Shown: one piece after another, positions 43,330 to 52,192 of the stretch
Numbering within the stretch: the stretch's first letter is position 1
Layout of the letters: each line of letters starts with the position of its first letter
Source of the DNA: a bacterium
Lineage (GTDB): Bacteria; Auribacterota; Auribacteria; Auribacterales; Auribacteraceae
Assembly (NCBI GenBank): GCA_018435605.1
Contig: JAHDNF010000001.1
Location: forward strand, 124,001 to 188,000
DNA length: 64,000 nt
Reading direction: 5' to 3'
The notes under the pieces: generated by a model
Told to the model about the DNA's origin: nothing
The model's input: the letters and a program-made list of their open reading frames with translations, nothing else
The model's database searches: none
Position numbers and translations under genes: made by a program

Positions 43330-43377
43330 GCCGGATGTGTTATAACTTCATCAGAAACGCATCCGGCTTTGTTTTTT
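43330..43377 (+). terminator. Rho-independent terminator of the giant gene
   Basis: Arms 43330-43341 and 43356-43367 form a 12-bp GC-rich stem with one G-U pair and a 14-base loop, followed by TTTGTTTTTT. It begins 17 bases after the stop codon of the giant gene. Confidence 0.88.
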
Positions 43378-43467
43378 CCTGTTCCTTTCGCAGATATATT
43401 TTCTGGACAAGCATGTATGTATATGCCATTCTTATCTAAATTAGGCTTTAGATATGGGAGATAATTT

Positions 43468-45147
43468 ATGTGTTTGGTTAAAAAAAGTTTGTTACTTATT
43501 TATATAATTGGGCTTGCGATGTCGCTTGTTTCGTGCGCTCCTATGGCTGGGCATCAGGCAAAGGTTGTTCAATACGATACAGAGAAAGGTTTCTGGAAAC
43601 CATCGGATATGCCGGATACTTGGGGTAAACATAGCATTGAAGAAAAATATTTGTTGGATACGAGAATTCGGGAACACTATGATTCTATAGACAGGGTCGT
43701 TCCTACATCCGAACTTTATTTCGATCTTGCTATTTTGTTGTATCAGCGTTGCCGGCTGGAAGAAGCATCGTCGGCTTTTGATAAGGCTATCGAACTTGAT
43801 CCTTATAATCCGGAACTCTATTATCTGAATGCATGTGTGAATTTTTTTTCCAAACGTTATGATTTGGCCAGAAAACATCTTACCCGCTCCAAACAGTTGG
43901 GATTCAGAGTTGATCCTGATACCGACAAAATGTTTCGCACCACCAGCCCCGCAATAGTTGATTATTATAGAGCGGCTATCAGGCTTGATCTTGAAAAACC
44001 TTACAATAAGCAGGGGTTGTACGTAACCAGCATTGATGAAATAATGGCATTGCCGGAAAGCGAGATCGATATTGCTACATTTGCTCTGCTTATTTCCAAA
44101 CAGGCTTCGGAAAAATTGTTCGACAAGTCATTCGATATCGAGTTTTACCGTTCAAAAATAGACCGCATGGTTGTGGATATATTGCAGATGATCGGCGCAG
44201 AAACACGGCCTGCATGGGTTAGCAATGTTATAAATAATTATATCTTTAGGCGTCAGAATTATTCTGCTCCTATTGCGGATACAGCTGATGTAATGCGACC
44301 TAGTTACCATCTGCTAAATTTTGTGATTGATAACAAAAAAGGTGTCTGTATGAGTCTTTCGCTGTTGTATCTTTCCATTGCCGAACGCTTGAAACTGCCT
44401 TTTTACGGAGTGATAGCGCCGGGTCATTTTTTTGTGCGTTACGATGATCTTGTCAACTCGATAAACATAGAGACCACTGCTTTTGGTCGTCAGTACAGTA
44501 ATGAGCATTACCGGTCGGAGTATCCGAATCTGGATACATCTGAAACGCTGTATTACAAAAACCTTACCAAACGGGAAACCATGGCGTGTTTTCTTAATAA
44601 TATAGCTACTGTCTATCAACAGGAAAAACTTTATAATGACGCGATAGATATGCTGAAGTTGTCTATACGTATGAATCCGCGGTTTACCGAACCGTATGTG
44701 AATCTCGGAAATACATTCAGTTTATGCGGACAATTTGATCTTGCAATCGACGCATATAAAGAAGGCCTTAATTACAATGAGCGGAGCAGTGCTTTGCTGA
44801 GAAACCTAGGTCTTGCGTATCTTTATACTTCTCAAACCGATAATGCATTAGAAGAGCTGAAATTATCGCTTGCTATTAATCCCGACGATCCGCAGGCGCG
44901 TCACTTTTTAGGGCTGGCTTATAATCAAAAAGGAATGCATCAGGAAGCTGTCTACGAACTTAAACGGGCGCTGGCATATTATCCTGACTCGGTGGAAATA
45001 CTTTTCGAGCTTGCTAAATCATATTATTTCATGGGCGAATATAGCACCGCGTGGATGCAGGTTAAAAAAATACGACAGCAGGGTAAAAGAATAGATCCTG
45101 AGTTTCTTGATTTGCTTAAGCAGAAACAGGAAGAACCTGCGAACTGA
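43468..45147 (+). CDS. Lipoprotein with transglutaminase-like and TPR domains
   Basis: 559 residues. The N-terminus is a lipoprotein signal with lipobox LVSC (Cys24), so the mature protein is probably membrane-anchored outside the cytoplasm. A TPR pair (about 90-150) precedes a SirB1/transglutaminase-like domain with the papain-type Cys294 (KKGVCMSLSLLYLSIAERL) and His320 (GHFFVRY), the latter followed by a polar INIETTAFG. Four or more TPR units occupy about 375-540. The start has GGGAG upstream. In known SirB1-like proteins the Cys is sometimes catalytic and sometimes not, so enzyme activity is uncertain. It directly follows the giant gene's terminator, so it has its own transcript; TPRs suggest protein partners, possibly the giant protein (speculation). 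It abuts, stop to stop, the leftward pseudopilin gene. Confidence 0.85.
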   Translation: MCLVKKSLLLIYIIGLAMSLVSCAPMAGHQAKVVQYDTEKGFWKPSDMPDTWGKHSIEEKYLLDTRIREHYDSIDRVVPTSELYFDLAILLYQRCRLEEASSAFDKAIELDPYNPELYYLNACVNFFSKRYDLARKHLTRSKQLGFRVDPDTDKMFRTTSPAIVDYYRAAIRLDLEKPYNKQGLYVTSIDEIMALPESEIDIATFALLISKQASEKLFDKSFDIEFYRSKIDRMVVDILQMIGAETRPAWVSNVINNYIFRRQNYSAPIADTADVMRPSYHLLNFVIDNKKGVCMSLSLLYLSIAERLKLPFYGVIAPGHFFVRYDDLVNSINIETTAFGRQYSNEHYRSEYPNLDTSETLYYKNLTKRETMACFLNNIATVYQQEKLYNDAIDMLKLSIRMNPRFTEPYVNLGNTFSLCGQFDLAIDAYKEGLNYNERSSALLRNLGLAYLYTSQTDNALEELKLSLAINPDDPQARHFLGLAYNQKGMHQEAVYELKRALAYYPDSVEILFELAKSYYFMGEYSTAWMQVKKIRQQGKRIDPEFLDLLKQKQEEPAN

Positions 45148-45942
45148 TTATTGCCCATAGTAGTTCGGATCTATATTCAATGAGGAAAAACGGCCTTTTT
45201 TAACCCATTCCGCGTGACCATCGCAGAATCCTACTGAAATACCGTCGATGTGATTAAATACTGCTCTGTCCATGGTGTAGTCTGCGTCGACTTGTTCGGC
45301 ATTTTGCATATCTCGAATTTTTTGTGAATTGATGAAAATATGGTGACCGTCGCATATAAGTACCGTACAAGAGGGCGATCGTCCCATTTTTGTCAGGTCG
45401 CCGCCTATCCGTCCGCCGTAAGTAGCTGTACCTGGTCCGCTTGCGCTGTAAGTGTTATACCGGTTGTCAATACCGATAACATCTTCGTTGGCTGAATACG
45501 AACATTCAGTGAATTTAGTGCGATCTGCCAAGCTGTATACATACCATCCGTCGTTGTTGTAGCCACTATTTTTCCCATGACAGTGAAAATTGTAATTGTC
45601 TGGATTCTTATCGGCAGGGCATATGAACATATTTTTATCGTTGTTGAGATAAGGAAGAATCACATCCATCCACGGACGCCCGACACCATGGTTGCCTCTT
45701 CGTTTGCCGTGAAAACCATCTTCGGCGTACCAACCGCACAAAGGCAACTGCCCTTTGGGGTGTTCAGATGCGTAAACCATAAACCCTTCGGTAATATTTC
45801 TAACATTATTCAAACAGACAAGAATTTTGCCTTTGTCACGGATATTCCTGAACATAGGTGTAATCATACCAAACAGTACAGCCATAGTAGCCATTACCAT
45901 AAGCAGTTCTATCAGGGTAAATCCGTTTACTTTGCATCGCAT
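45148..45942 (-). CDS. Pseudopilin-like protein, H-x9-DG type (1)
   Basis: 264 residues. The N-terminal type IV prepilin motif is canonical: a short basic leader ending in Gly (MRCKVNG), then FTLIELLMV with Glu5 and a hydrophobic helix. The C-terminus carries the H-x9-DG-type pattern (FNHIDGISVGFCDGHAEWVKKG), and cysteines are scattered through the body (e.g. ICPADKN, LICDGHH). GGAGTAATCTCC before the ATG marks the start. These proteins are abundant in Planctomycetota, Lentisphaerota and Omnitrophota and are presumed to be processed by a prepilin peptidase; their roles are mostly unknown. It is transcribed leftward, divergently from the next two homologues, and is probably monocistronic. Confidence 0.87.
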   Translation of the reverse strand: MRCKVNGFTLIELLMVMATMAVLFGMITPMFRNIRDKGKILVCLNNVRNITEGFMVYASEHPKGQLPLCGWYAEDGFHGKRRGNHGVGRPWMDVILPYLNNDKNMFICPADKNPDNYNFHCHGKNSGYNNDGWYVYSLADRTKFTECSYSANEDVIGIDNRYNTYSASGPGTATYGGRIGGDLTKMGRSPSCTVLICDGHHIFINSQKIRDMQNAEQVDADYTMDRAVFNHIDGISVGFCDGHAEWVKKGRFSSLNIDPNYYGQ

Positions 45943-45979
45943 GGAGATTACTCCTTTATATACTGTTTCAGCATAAGTT

Positions 45980-46006
45980 AATAAGCATGGAGTGTTCCAG
46001 CTTATT
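45980..46006. repeat. Inverted repeat in the pseudopilin leader region
   Basis: AATAAGC (45980-45986), one unpaired A, TGGA (45988-45991), a GTGT loop, TCCA (45996-45999), GCTTATT (46000-46006): 11 base pairs. It lies 38 bp upstream of the leftward pseudopilin start, inside the 240-bp divergent gap. No strong T-run follows on either strand, so an operator or mRNA leader hairpin is more likely than a terminator. Confidence 0.5.
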
Positions 46007-46182
46007 TTGCTTCAAGAATTTTCCTAGTGACCGAAATACGGACATTTTAGATGACCGAATATCATACATAGTATCGGTATATGGGTTAAAATCGTGATTA
46101 AAATTTATTATCCGAATCTGGCTCAATATTTTCTATATAATTACGATATATATTGAAGGCAATAATAGTGAGGTGACGTGTT

Positions 46183-46845
46183 ATGATCGGTCATAAAAGA
46201 GCGTTTTGTTCCGGTATGACTTTACCGGAATTATTGGCCGCTGTATGCGTGCTTATTGTGCTTATAGGCATTTTGACCAGCGGTTTGAAATCTATGTATC
46301 AGAAAGTTGAAGCTGTGCAATGTACAAATAATTTGCGTCAGATCGGCATGGCTATACAACTTTATATCGCAGACCATGATTATTTTTTGCCGACTCCGGG
46401 GCGTATGGGCGGCAAGACTTGGGCGCGTAAACTTATCGATCAGGAGTATTTAAAAGAAACAAAGATGTTTTCATGTCCGGCGTTACCGGCAAAGAGAACT
46501 TACCGTATAAACTCCGGCTACTATAATGGGTCGGTGTGGGAACACGCGGATACCGGCGACGGCGGGGCGCGTGATGTGTCTACTATACAGCAACCCGGCT
46601 CAACCATATTGATTTCAGAATACATGAACGCAAGCATGACTACTGACATCGATACCAATAATACCGATGCGTATAGCGATACGACAATGTGGGGCGGCAA
46701 TTACCCTTCGACAGCGACTGACTCATTGCTGTCTGTGCACAACGGAGGCAGTAACTATTTATTTGTGGATTTTCATGTGGAATGGATCGAGCGCAAGGAG
46801 ATACTGAATGACCCTAAAGATCTTATGTATTATGACAAACCGTAA
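46183..46845 (+). CDS. Pseudopilin-like protein, H-x9-DG type (2)
   Basis: 220 residues. The leader MIGHKRAFCSG ends in Gly, followed by MTLPELLAAV, i.e. the prepilin motif with Glu5, then a hydrophobic helix. The body shows the family pattern CTNNLRQIGMAIQLYIADHD (residues about 46-65) and ends with SVHNGGSNYLFVDFHVEWI, the H-x-G...DFHVE form of the H-x9-DG motif. GAGGTGA precedes the ATG by seven bases. It overlaps the next homologue by 38 bp and is probably co-translated with it. Expected to be processed by a prepilin peptidase and displayed or assembled at the envelope; specific role unknown. Confidence 0.86.
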   Translation: MIGHKRAFCSGMTLPELLAAVCVLIVLIGILTSGLKSMYQKVEAVQCTNNLRQIGMAIQLYIADHDYFLPTPGRMGGKTWARKLIDQEYLKETKMFSCPALPAKRTYRINSGYYNGSVWEHADTGDGGARDVSTIQQPGSTILISEYMNASMTTDIDTNNTDAYSDTTMWGGNYPSTATDSLLSVHNGGSNYLFVDFHVEWIERKEILNDPKDLMYYDKP

Positions 46846-47548
46846 TCGACTCTTAAGTAGAGCGTTCAGTATGTTGGAACTGCTTGTTGTCATGGCTATT
46901 ATTTTCATATTGGCCGGGTTATCGGTAGGGTCATATCAAAAGATACGTCAATCTTCTTTGCGGGCAAGCTGTATGTCGAATCTGAAAAGTATCTCTTATA
47001 GCATGTGCATGTATCTTTCAGATCATGACAGCGCGATGATTCAGTATGAAAATCCTGCCGGAGATAAATGGACAACTATTTTGGTTTCAAATGAGTATCT
47101 TCATGAAGGGAACTATTTCGAACCTATAGGAGTAACATCGGGCAACGCACGTGACGTCGGACTCGAACCGCTTCATTGTCCAAGCGATATGAGCGATATG
47201 GATGTTTTTTTTCAGGATAAATACGCGGCTGGCGGCAGTTACGCTATCAACAGAGATATCACTTCGTCGCCTACTGTTGAACGTAAATGGACTCATATAA
47301 AAAACGCTCATAATAAAGTATTACTCTGTGATTACAATCAACAGGGAATGCTCAATAACTCTAACCAACGTGTAAGCGCCGGCTCAAATAATAATAACTG
47401 GAAAAACGGGGGCAGTAAGAGTTCAGGAACCGTAGGCACTCCACATCTTGGCGGGTCTAATTGCTTGTTCGCGGATTGGCATGTCGCACCACAGCACTTT
47501 GATGCGTTTGAAGACGAAAATTTTTCATTGGAAACGAACTTCAATTAA
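46808..47548 (+). CDS. Pseudopilin-like protein, H-x9-DG type (3)
   Basis: 246 residues, overlapping the preceding gene by 38 bp. AAGGAG at 46795-46800, seven bases before ATG 46808, supports this start over the ATG at 46832. The prepilin motif is RAFSMLELLVVMAII: Glu5 is present, but the residue before the cleavage site is Ala instead of the usual Gly. The body has SCMSNLKSISYSMCMYLSDHD, and the C-terminus has TPHLGGSNCLFADWHV, the H-x9-DG-like ending with Asp-Trp-His. It is clearly homologous to the upstream gene. The Ala at -1 may slow or change processing. Confidence 0.85.
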   Translation: MTLKILCIMTNRNRLLSRAFSMLELLVVMAIIFILAGLSVGSYQKIRQSSLRASCMSNLKSISYSMCMYLSDHDSAMIQYENPAGDKWTTILVSNEYLHEGNYFEPIGVTSGNARDVGLEPLHCPSDMSDMDVFFQDKYAAGGSYAINRDITSSPTVERKWTHIKNAHNKVLLCDYNQQGMLNNSNQRVSAGSNNNNWKNGGSKSSGTVGTPHLGGSNCLFADWHVAPQHFDAFEDENFSLETNFN

Positions 47549-47687
47549 TAAATTGCAGGTTTGCATAATACAATGTCTCCTCTTAAGGATAATTTTTTGA
47601 GGGGCTCAAATAATATATGTGACAATGAAGAAAAATGTTTGTTTTTCGTCAAACAAATAGGCGGACATTTGTTGCGTGCATTTTTGA

Positions 47688-47716
47688 TTGACAAAACAAG
47701 GTTTCTTCACCATGAT
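47688..47716 (+). promoter_or_regulatory. Promoter before the aldo/keto reductase gene
   Basis: TTGACA (47688-47693), 17 bases, CATGAT (47711-47716; four of six to consensus). It lies 48 bp before ATG 47764 in the 215-bp gap after the pseudopilins, giving a short leader. The -35 is perfect. Confidence 0.5.
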
Positions 47717-47763
47717 AAAAAAATAAATAAAAAATTTATTTCTTGAAATATGAAGGAGGCAAC

Positions 47764-48660
47764 ATGAGTAAAATGTATGATCCATCCGAGGAGCGAATAA
47801 CTAGGCGTGATTTTTTGAAACGAAGTACACTGGGAATTGCAGGATTGGGGTTGGCGTGGGCTGGTTTGTCGTCGATGAGTAACCCGCAAATGCTCTTTGC
47901 GGCTTTGGAAAATGATCCTGCCATACAAAAAGGCAGGATGTATTACCGCAAACTGGGCAAGACCGGTTTGACTATTTCAGAGGTCGCTTTCAACGGAGCT
48001 TTAGCCGAAGACACCTCCGTTCTCAGTTATGCAATAGATCATGGACTAAATTATGTTGATACCGCTCCCTCTTACGGTAATACGGAAGAAATTATAGGGC
48101 AAGTGCTAAAATATCGCCGCAATGACCTGTACGTCAGCACAAAGTGGGATGTTCAGGAAAATATGGATCCGAAAAAGCTGGAAGAATCGGTTATGTTGAG
48201 CCTGAAACGCCTTAATATCGATACTATCGACATTATTCAGATCTGGGCGGCTCGGCGGAAAACTCAGGTTCTGTTCGAACCTATGTTTGAAGTATTCGAT
48301 AAATTGAAAAAGGACGGTAAAGTCCGTTTTCTGGGGGTTTCCAGCCATATCAACACCGAAGATGTTATGCGGGCGGTTATAGATTGCGAACGGTTTGATA
48401 TGATGACTATATTGTATAATTATAAAAATCATGAAAAAATGGCTTCGCTTATTGAGGAGGCCTCAGCTAAAAATATCGGTATGATTGCTCAGTTCATTGA
48501 AGGCGGTATGGAAAGTATTCCCGGTGCAGGAAAGGGTACATTGCGCGGAGCGCTTGAATGGGTACTGTCTAACAGGAATATAGCTTCGGCGATAATGCCT
48601 ATGCGTTCAACTCCACAGGCGGATGAATTTTTATATGTTCCCTCTATGATGAGGAAATAA
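47764..48660 (+). CDS. Tat-exported aldo/keto reductase family protein
   Basis: 298 residues. The start is ATG 47764, with AAGGAGG five bases upstream; a TTG at 47743 in the same frame lacks one. The N-terminus has a twin-arginine signal (TRRDFLKRS, residues 13-21) followed by a hydrophobic core, so export in folded form is predicted. The aldo/keto reductase barrel starts near residue 60. Catalytic Asp99, Tyr104 (VDTAPSYGN) and Lys127 (STKW) are present, but the position usually held by His reads Trp160 (DIIQIWAAR). The C-terminal barrel is shortened compared with typical 320-residue members. Tat-targeted AKRs are common in anaerobes. Substrate unknown; loss of His may weaken the usual carbonyl reduction. 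Confidence 0.88.
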   Translation: MSKMYDPSEERITRRDFLKRSTLGIAGLGLAWAGLSSMSNPQMLFAALENDPAIQKGRMYYRKLGKTGLTISEVAFNGALAEDTSVLSYAIDHGLNYVDTAPSYGNTEEIIGQVLKYRRNDLYVSTKWDVQENMDPKKLEESVMLSLKRLNIDTIDIIQIWAARRKTQVLFEPMFEVFDKLKKDGKVRFLGVSSHINTEDVMRAVIDCERFDMMTILYNYKNHEKMASLIEEASAKNIGMIAQFIEGGMESIPGAGKGTLRGALEWVLSNRNIASAIMPMRSTPQADEFLYVPSMMRK

Positions 48661-48664
48661 TCTA

Positions 48665-49696
48665 TTGCGCGAGGATCTTGATAAAAAAATAGCCGCTCTT
48701 GATGATTTAGCTTCTAAAAAACGGAATGCCGTCATTTTTTTACATGATAATCCTGACCCCGATGCCATAGCCAGTGGATGGGCACTTCATCATTTTTTTA
48801 AGAAACGATACAATTTGCACAGTATAATTACCTATGGAGGGCTTATCGCCCGCGCTGAAAATGCGTCTATGGTTAAGTTTCTCAAGATTCCTCTGACACC
48901 TTTCTCAGAGGTGAACATCAATTCTTCAGATCTGATTGCTTTGGTCGATACTCAGCCGCGTATCGGCAATAATTCGCTACCGCGCAAAGTGGTTCCTCAT
49001 GTTGTTGTCGATCATCATCCCAGACGAATGAAAATGCGTGTTGCATTTGAAGATATAAAAACCGAGTACGGCGCTTCAGTAACCATTTTGTATGAATATT
49101 TCATGCATACTAAAATAGAAATCCCCCATTTGCTGGCGACAGCGATTTTTTATGCGCTCAGCGCCGAAACTCAGGATCTCGGACGGGAGGCGAGTGACTC
49201 TGATCAAAAGGCTTATATGGAGTTGTTTAAGGTAGCTAATAAAAAAATTCTTTCCAATATTTCGCATCCCCGTTACAACCGCGAGTATTACACCATTTTA
49301 GTGCGCGGACTTAAAAAAGCATTGATAAGCAAACATATTTCCGTCGCGCATCTGGGAGACGTGCCGTTTCCAGACTACATTCATCAGATAGCCGATATAT
49401 TGCTGACTTGCGAAAACGTGAGATGGTCGCTTTGTAGCGGTTGGTATAGAAATGTGCTCTATATGTCTCTTCGAGCAAGTAACCCGAGGGCAAAAGCGGG
49501 TATTCTTGTGCGCAAACTCATCGGCTCAATGGGCAAAGCCGGCGGACACGACATGATGGCCGGAGGCAAACTGGAATATTTGGGCGATATCAACCCTGAA
49601 ATGCGAATCGATATCGAAGACCTGATTACAAAACGGTTTGCGCTTTACTGCGGACGTGATCGTAATCCGGTATTTCAAAGACTCATGATAGAGTAG
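48665..49696 (+). CDS. DHH-family phosphoesterase (NrnA-like)
   Basis: 343 residues, DHH/DHHA1 superfamily, likely a nanoRNase/pAp phosphatase or a cyclic-dinucleotide or linear-dinucleotide phosphodiesterase. Manganese-binding motifs are visible: DNPDPDA (residues 28-34), VDTQPR, the diagnostic VDHH, and the C-terminal DHHA1 signature GKAGGHDMMAGG, which includes Asp-Met-Met rather than a plain hydrophobic run. The start is TTG 48665 with GAGGA nine bases upstream, only 4 bp after the aldo/keto reductase stop, so the two are probably cotranscribed. No CBS, PAS or tRNA-nucleotidyltransferase domain is fused. The exact substrate cannot be told from sequence alone. Confidence 0.85.
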   Translation: MREDLDKKIAALDDLASKKRNAVIFLHDNPDPDAIASGWALHHFFKKRYNLHSIITYGGLIARAENASMVKFLKIPLTPFSEVNINSSDLIALVDTQPRIGNNSLPRKVVPHVVVDHHPRRMKMRVAFEDIKTEYGASVTILYEYFMHTKIEIPHLLATAIFYALSAETQDLGREASDSDQKAYMELFKVANKKILSNISHPRYNREYYTILVRGLKKALISKHISVAHLGDVPFPDYIHQIADILLTCENVRWSLCSGWYRNVLYMSLRASNPRAKAGILVRKLIGSMGKAGGHDMMAGGKLEYLGDINPEMRIDIEDLITKRFALYCGRDRNPVFQRLMIE

Positions 49697-49711
49697 TTTT
49701 CTATTGTTTAT

Positions 49712-50638
49712 TTACAAATTCATTTCACCTAGGTAACGTTCCGCGTCTATGGCGGATTTGCATCCCATAGCGGCCGCTGTGATGGCTTGCCGGTATATAT
49801 GATCCACTGCATCGCCAGCCGCAAATACCCCTTCTATATTGGTATGGGTTCGTGGTTCCCGAGTAATTATATATCCGTTTTCGTCCAAATCTATTTGTCC
49901 TTTAAAAATGTCTGTATTGGGAATATGGCCTATACCGAGAAATACTCCGTCGCATGGGTACTCTGTGATAACGTTTGTTTTGACGTTGCGAACATTTACG
50001 CCTCGAAGCAGATTTTTATCTGATGCCAGGTATTCGTCAACTAAAGAATCCCATAGAAAAGCTATTTTTTTGTTGGCAAACGCCCTGTCTTGCATGATCT
50101 TAGACGCGCGTAACTCATCTCTGCGGTGTATTATTGTTACCTTTGATGCGAATCGTGTAAGAAACAATGCTTCTTCCAGTGCCGAGTCGCCGCCGCCGAT
50201 AACACAGACTTCTTTGCCTCTAAAAAATGCGCCGTCACAGGTTGCGCATGAAGATATACCGTAACCCCACAACCGTTTTTCCGATTCGATATCGAGTTTT
50301 TTCGGTCGTGCTCCGGTCGAGATAATCACTGTTTTCGCTGTATAGGCATTATCGTCTGTATGCGCAGTCAAAGGAAGTTCTTTAAACTGTACTTTAGAAA
50401 CATTACCCGATACAAATCGTGCTCCAAATTTTTCTGCCTGTTTGCGCATATTCTCTATTAAGTCAGGCCCCATGACTCCATCGTGAAACCCCGGATAATT
50501 TTCGACTTCAGTGGTAGTCATAAGCTGACCGCCTGCGTCAATACCTTCTATAACCAGCGGTTCTAAGTTTGCGCGTGCAGTATACAATGCCGCTGTAAGC
50601 GCCGCCGGGCCGGATCCGATAATAAGTACGTTTTCCAT
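49712..50638 (-). CDS. trxB: Thioredoxin reductase TrxB
   Basis: NADPH-dependent flavoenzyme that reduces thioredoxin. 308 residues from the ATG at 50638, which has AAGGAG nine bases upstream; a longer frame begins at 50674 but would run into the preceding gene. Motifs in order: FAD-binding GSGPAALTAALYTARA, GGQLMTTTEVENYPGF, the redox-active pair SCATCDG (residues near 125-130), the NADPH-binding GGGDSALEEALFLTR, and the C-terminal FAD motif GVFAAGDAVD. All are intact. It is leftward, directly after the GT-C glycosyltransferase gene with a 16-bp gap, and convergent with the DHH gene. Identification is secure. Confidence 0.96.
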   Translation of the reverse strand: MENVLIIGSGPAALTAALYTARANLEPLVIEGIDAGGQLMTTTEVENYPGFHDGVMGPDLIENMRKQAEKFGARFVSGNVSKVQFKELPLTAHTDDNAYTAKTVIISTGARPKKLDIESEKRLWGYGISSCATCDGAFFRGKEVCVIGGGDSALEEALFLTRFASKVTIIHRRDELRASKIMQDRAFANKKIAFLWDSLVDEYLASDKNLLRGVNVRNVKTNVITEYPCDGVFLGIGHIPNTDIFKGQIDLDENGYIITREPRTHTNIEGVFAAGDAVDHIYRQAITAAAMGCKSAIDAERYLGEMNL

Positions 50639-50654
50639 AGAACTATACTCCTTT

Positions 50655-52124
50655 TCAGTTATTATAAGTATCACAGATAGTTTTTTTTAAAATAACGGAT
50701 ATACCGTATGCGGAATATACGGCTATAATAGGAAGTAAAGGCAGATGATACCTGTCTTTACCGAAGAATACGCAGTGTATAGCGATCCAGTAGCAGAAGG
50801 TTGCCGTCATCAGATAATGCGCGTAATGTTTATGAAAATGTTTGCCTGTAAAAAAAACGCCTATTCCCGCTAAACCGAGCATAATCATATAATAAATTTG
50901 TGATAACGCAATGAGAATTACAAAAATTAAACCTGTTGAACAAAGACCTTTTCCCAGCCATCTCAAGCCGGATATATCTAAAATGAATAGGTTGATGATT
51001 TTTAACGGAATTTGCTTCAAAAACGCCACCGGATTATTTTTTATATAGTCGTATCCTATTTTGTAGCCATAAGAACTGATACCGTATTCAGTATCAGGCC
51101 ATACGGCATCCATTGCGCTCGGGTCGTTTGATACGGCAAGTTGTACATTTCCGAGCCAGAAATTGAATCCTCCATTGGTAGACAACGGTATAAACCTCTC
51201 GAAAACCTGATAGTTGCGTATCCACCACGGAATCAATACGATTAACGTTATGGCGGCGAATATGAATAATCTTATTGAAAATATTCTAAAAGATGCTTGC
51301 CGCGTTATAAAAAAATACCAGATGATAACCGCAATGAATAACGATATTCCTGTGCGGGTTAATGTTGCCATTGAAAATATCAGTCCTGTAAGCGAATATC
51401 GCAGTAAATCATGGCGGAAATTGCTTATCATTACTGTCAGTAGCGCTATCAATAAGGCTGTAAAAAGTAGATCGGAACATAGCAATCCGGTGTAAGCAAT
51501 GAAATTAGGCCATAATGCTACAAAAAGCGCCGACAGCATGGCTGTATTCTTTGAAAAGAGCTTTTTTGCCGTTATATATGTACAGATGATAATCACCAAA
51601 GTCAGAAAAATGTTCGCTATCTGGCCGACTTGCGGATTTGGCCGGAATATGCGATAAAGTAATGACAAGAAAAACGGGTATCCCACAGGAAACCATGCGG
51701 TTGGCTGTCCATTTCGTATATATCCGTTTCCGGAGGCAAGATTTTGGGCGAATTCGTGGTATTCCTGAAAATCGCTAACTTGTTCATTCTTGACCGCAAT
51801 AAACATTGTGACCCGTATACCGACTGCAATCAGACAAACTATGACCAGCAATCTGCGCGAGCTTATTTTATCCATAAAACGATAAACAATTTTTAAGGTT
51901 TTGGGAAAAATATTTGCACAAAGCGGTACGGTAAGTATCATTGAAATCGCGATGATCATAATACTATTATACAAAATACGCAGATACGGCATAGATTCAG
52001 GATCGATTTTTTTATCAAAACTTACATTGGCAACGAGGTTGGCTATCCACTCCATAGGGGTAAATATATATATTAAAAAAAGAATGCATGCCGGCGCTAT
52101 GTATCTGATACCGCGTGCTATCAT
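50655..52124 (-). CDS. GT-C family membrane glycosyltransferase (ArnT/PMT-like)
   Basis: 489 residues with about 11-12 membrane helices, typical of polyprenyl-phosphate-sugar dependent transferases. The first extracytoplasmic loop has the expected acidic motif VSDFQEYHEFAQNLASGNGY, followed by GQPTAWFPVGYPFFLSLLYRIF, the hallmark of the dolichyl-phosphate-mannose transferase superfamily. It probably transfers a sugar from a lipid carrier to a glycan, lipid or protein outside the membrane; the acceptor is unknown. The start ATG at 52124 has AAGGTG close upstream. The downstream trxB is in the same direction. Together with the sugar-phosphate transferase across the divergent gap it suggests surface polysaccharide or glycoprotein synthesis. 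Confidence 0.8.
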   Translation of the reverse strand: MIARGIRYIAPACILFLIYIFTPMEWIANLVANVSFDKKIDPESMPYLRILYNSIMIIAISMILTVPLCANIFPKTLKIVYRFMDKISSRRLLVIVCLIAVGIRVTMFIAVKNEQVSDFQEYHEFAQNLASGNGYIRNGQPTAWFPVGYPFFLSLLYRIFRPNPQVGQIANIFLTLVIIICTYITAKKLFSKNTAMLSALFVALWPNFIAYTGLLCSDLLFTALLIALLTVMISNFRHDLLRYSLTGLIFSMATLTRTGISLFIAVIIWYFFITRQASFRIFSIRLFIFAAITLIVLIPWWIRNYQVFERFIPLSTNGGFNFWLGNVQLAVSNDPSAMDAVWPDTEYGISSYGYKIGYDYIKNNPVAFLKQIPLKIINLFILDISGLRWLGKGLCSTGLIFVILIALSQIYYMIMLGLAGIGVFFTGKHFHKHYAHYLMTATFCYWIAIHCVFFGKDRYHLPLLPIIAVYSAYGISVILKKTICDTYNN

Positions 52125-52192
52125 ATTTCACCTTGTTCTATGTCATACTGTTATATAAAGCAAACAATAGATATTCGCAGGAAGATTACTGC

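Noticed and set aside
45577-45981. 134-codon plus-strand frame
   Set aside because: It is antisense to the well-supported pseudopilin gene with its prepilin motif and H-x9-DG ending, and shows no recognisable motif.
47561-47746. 61-codon plus-strand frame in the gap after the pseudopilins
   Set aside because: No ribosome binding site, no motif, and it overlaps the promoter of the aldo/keto reductase gene.
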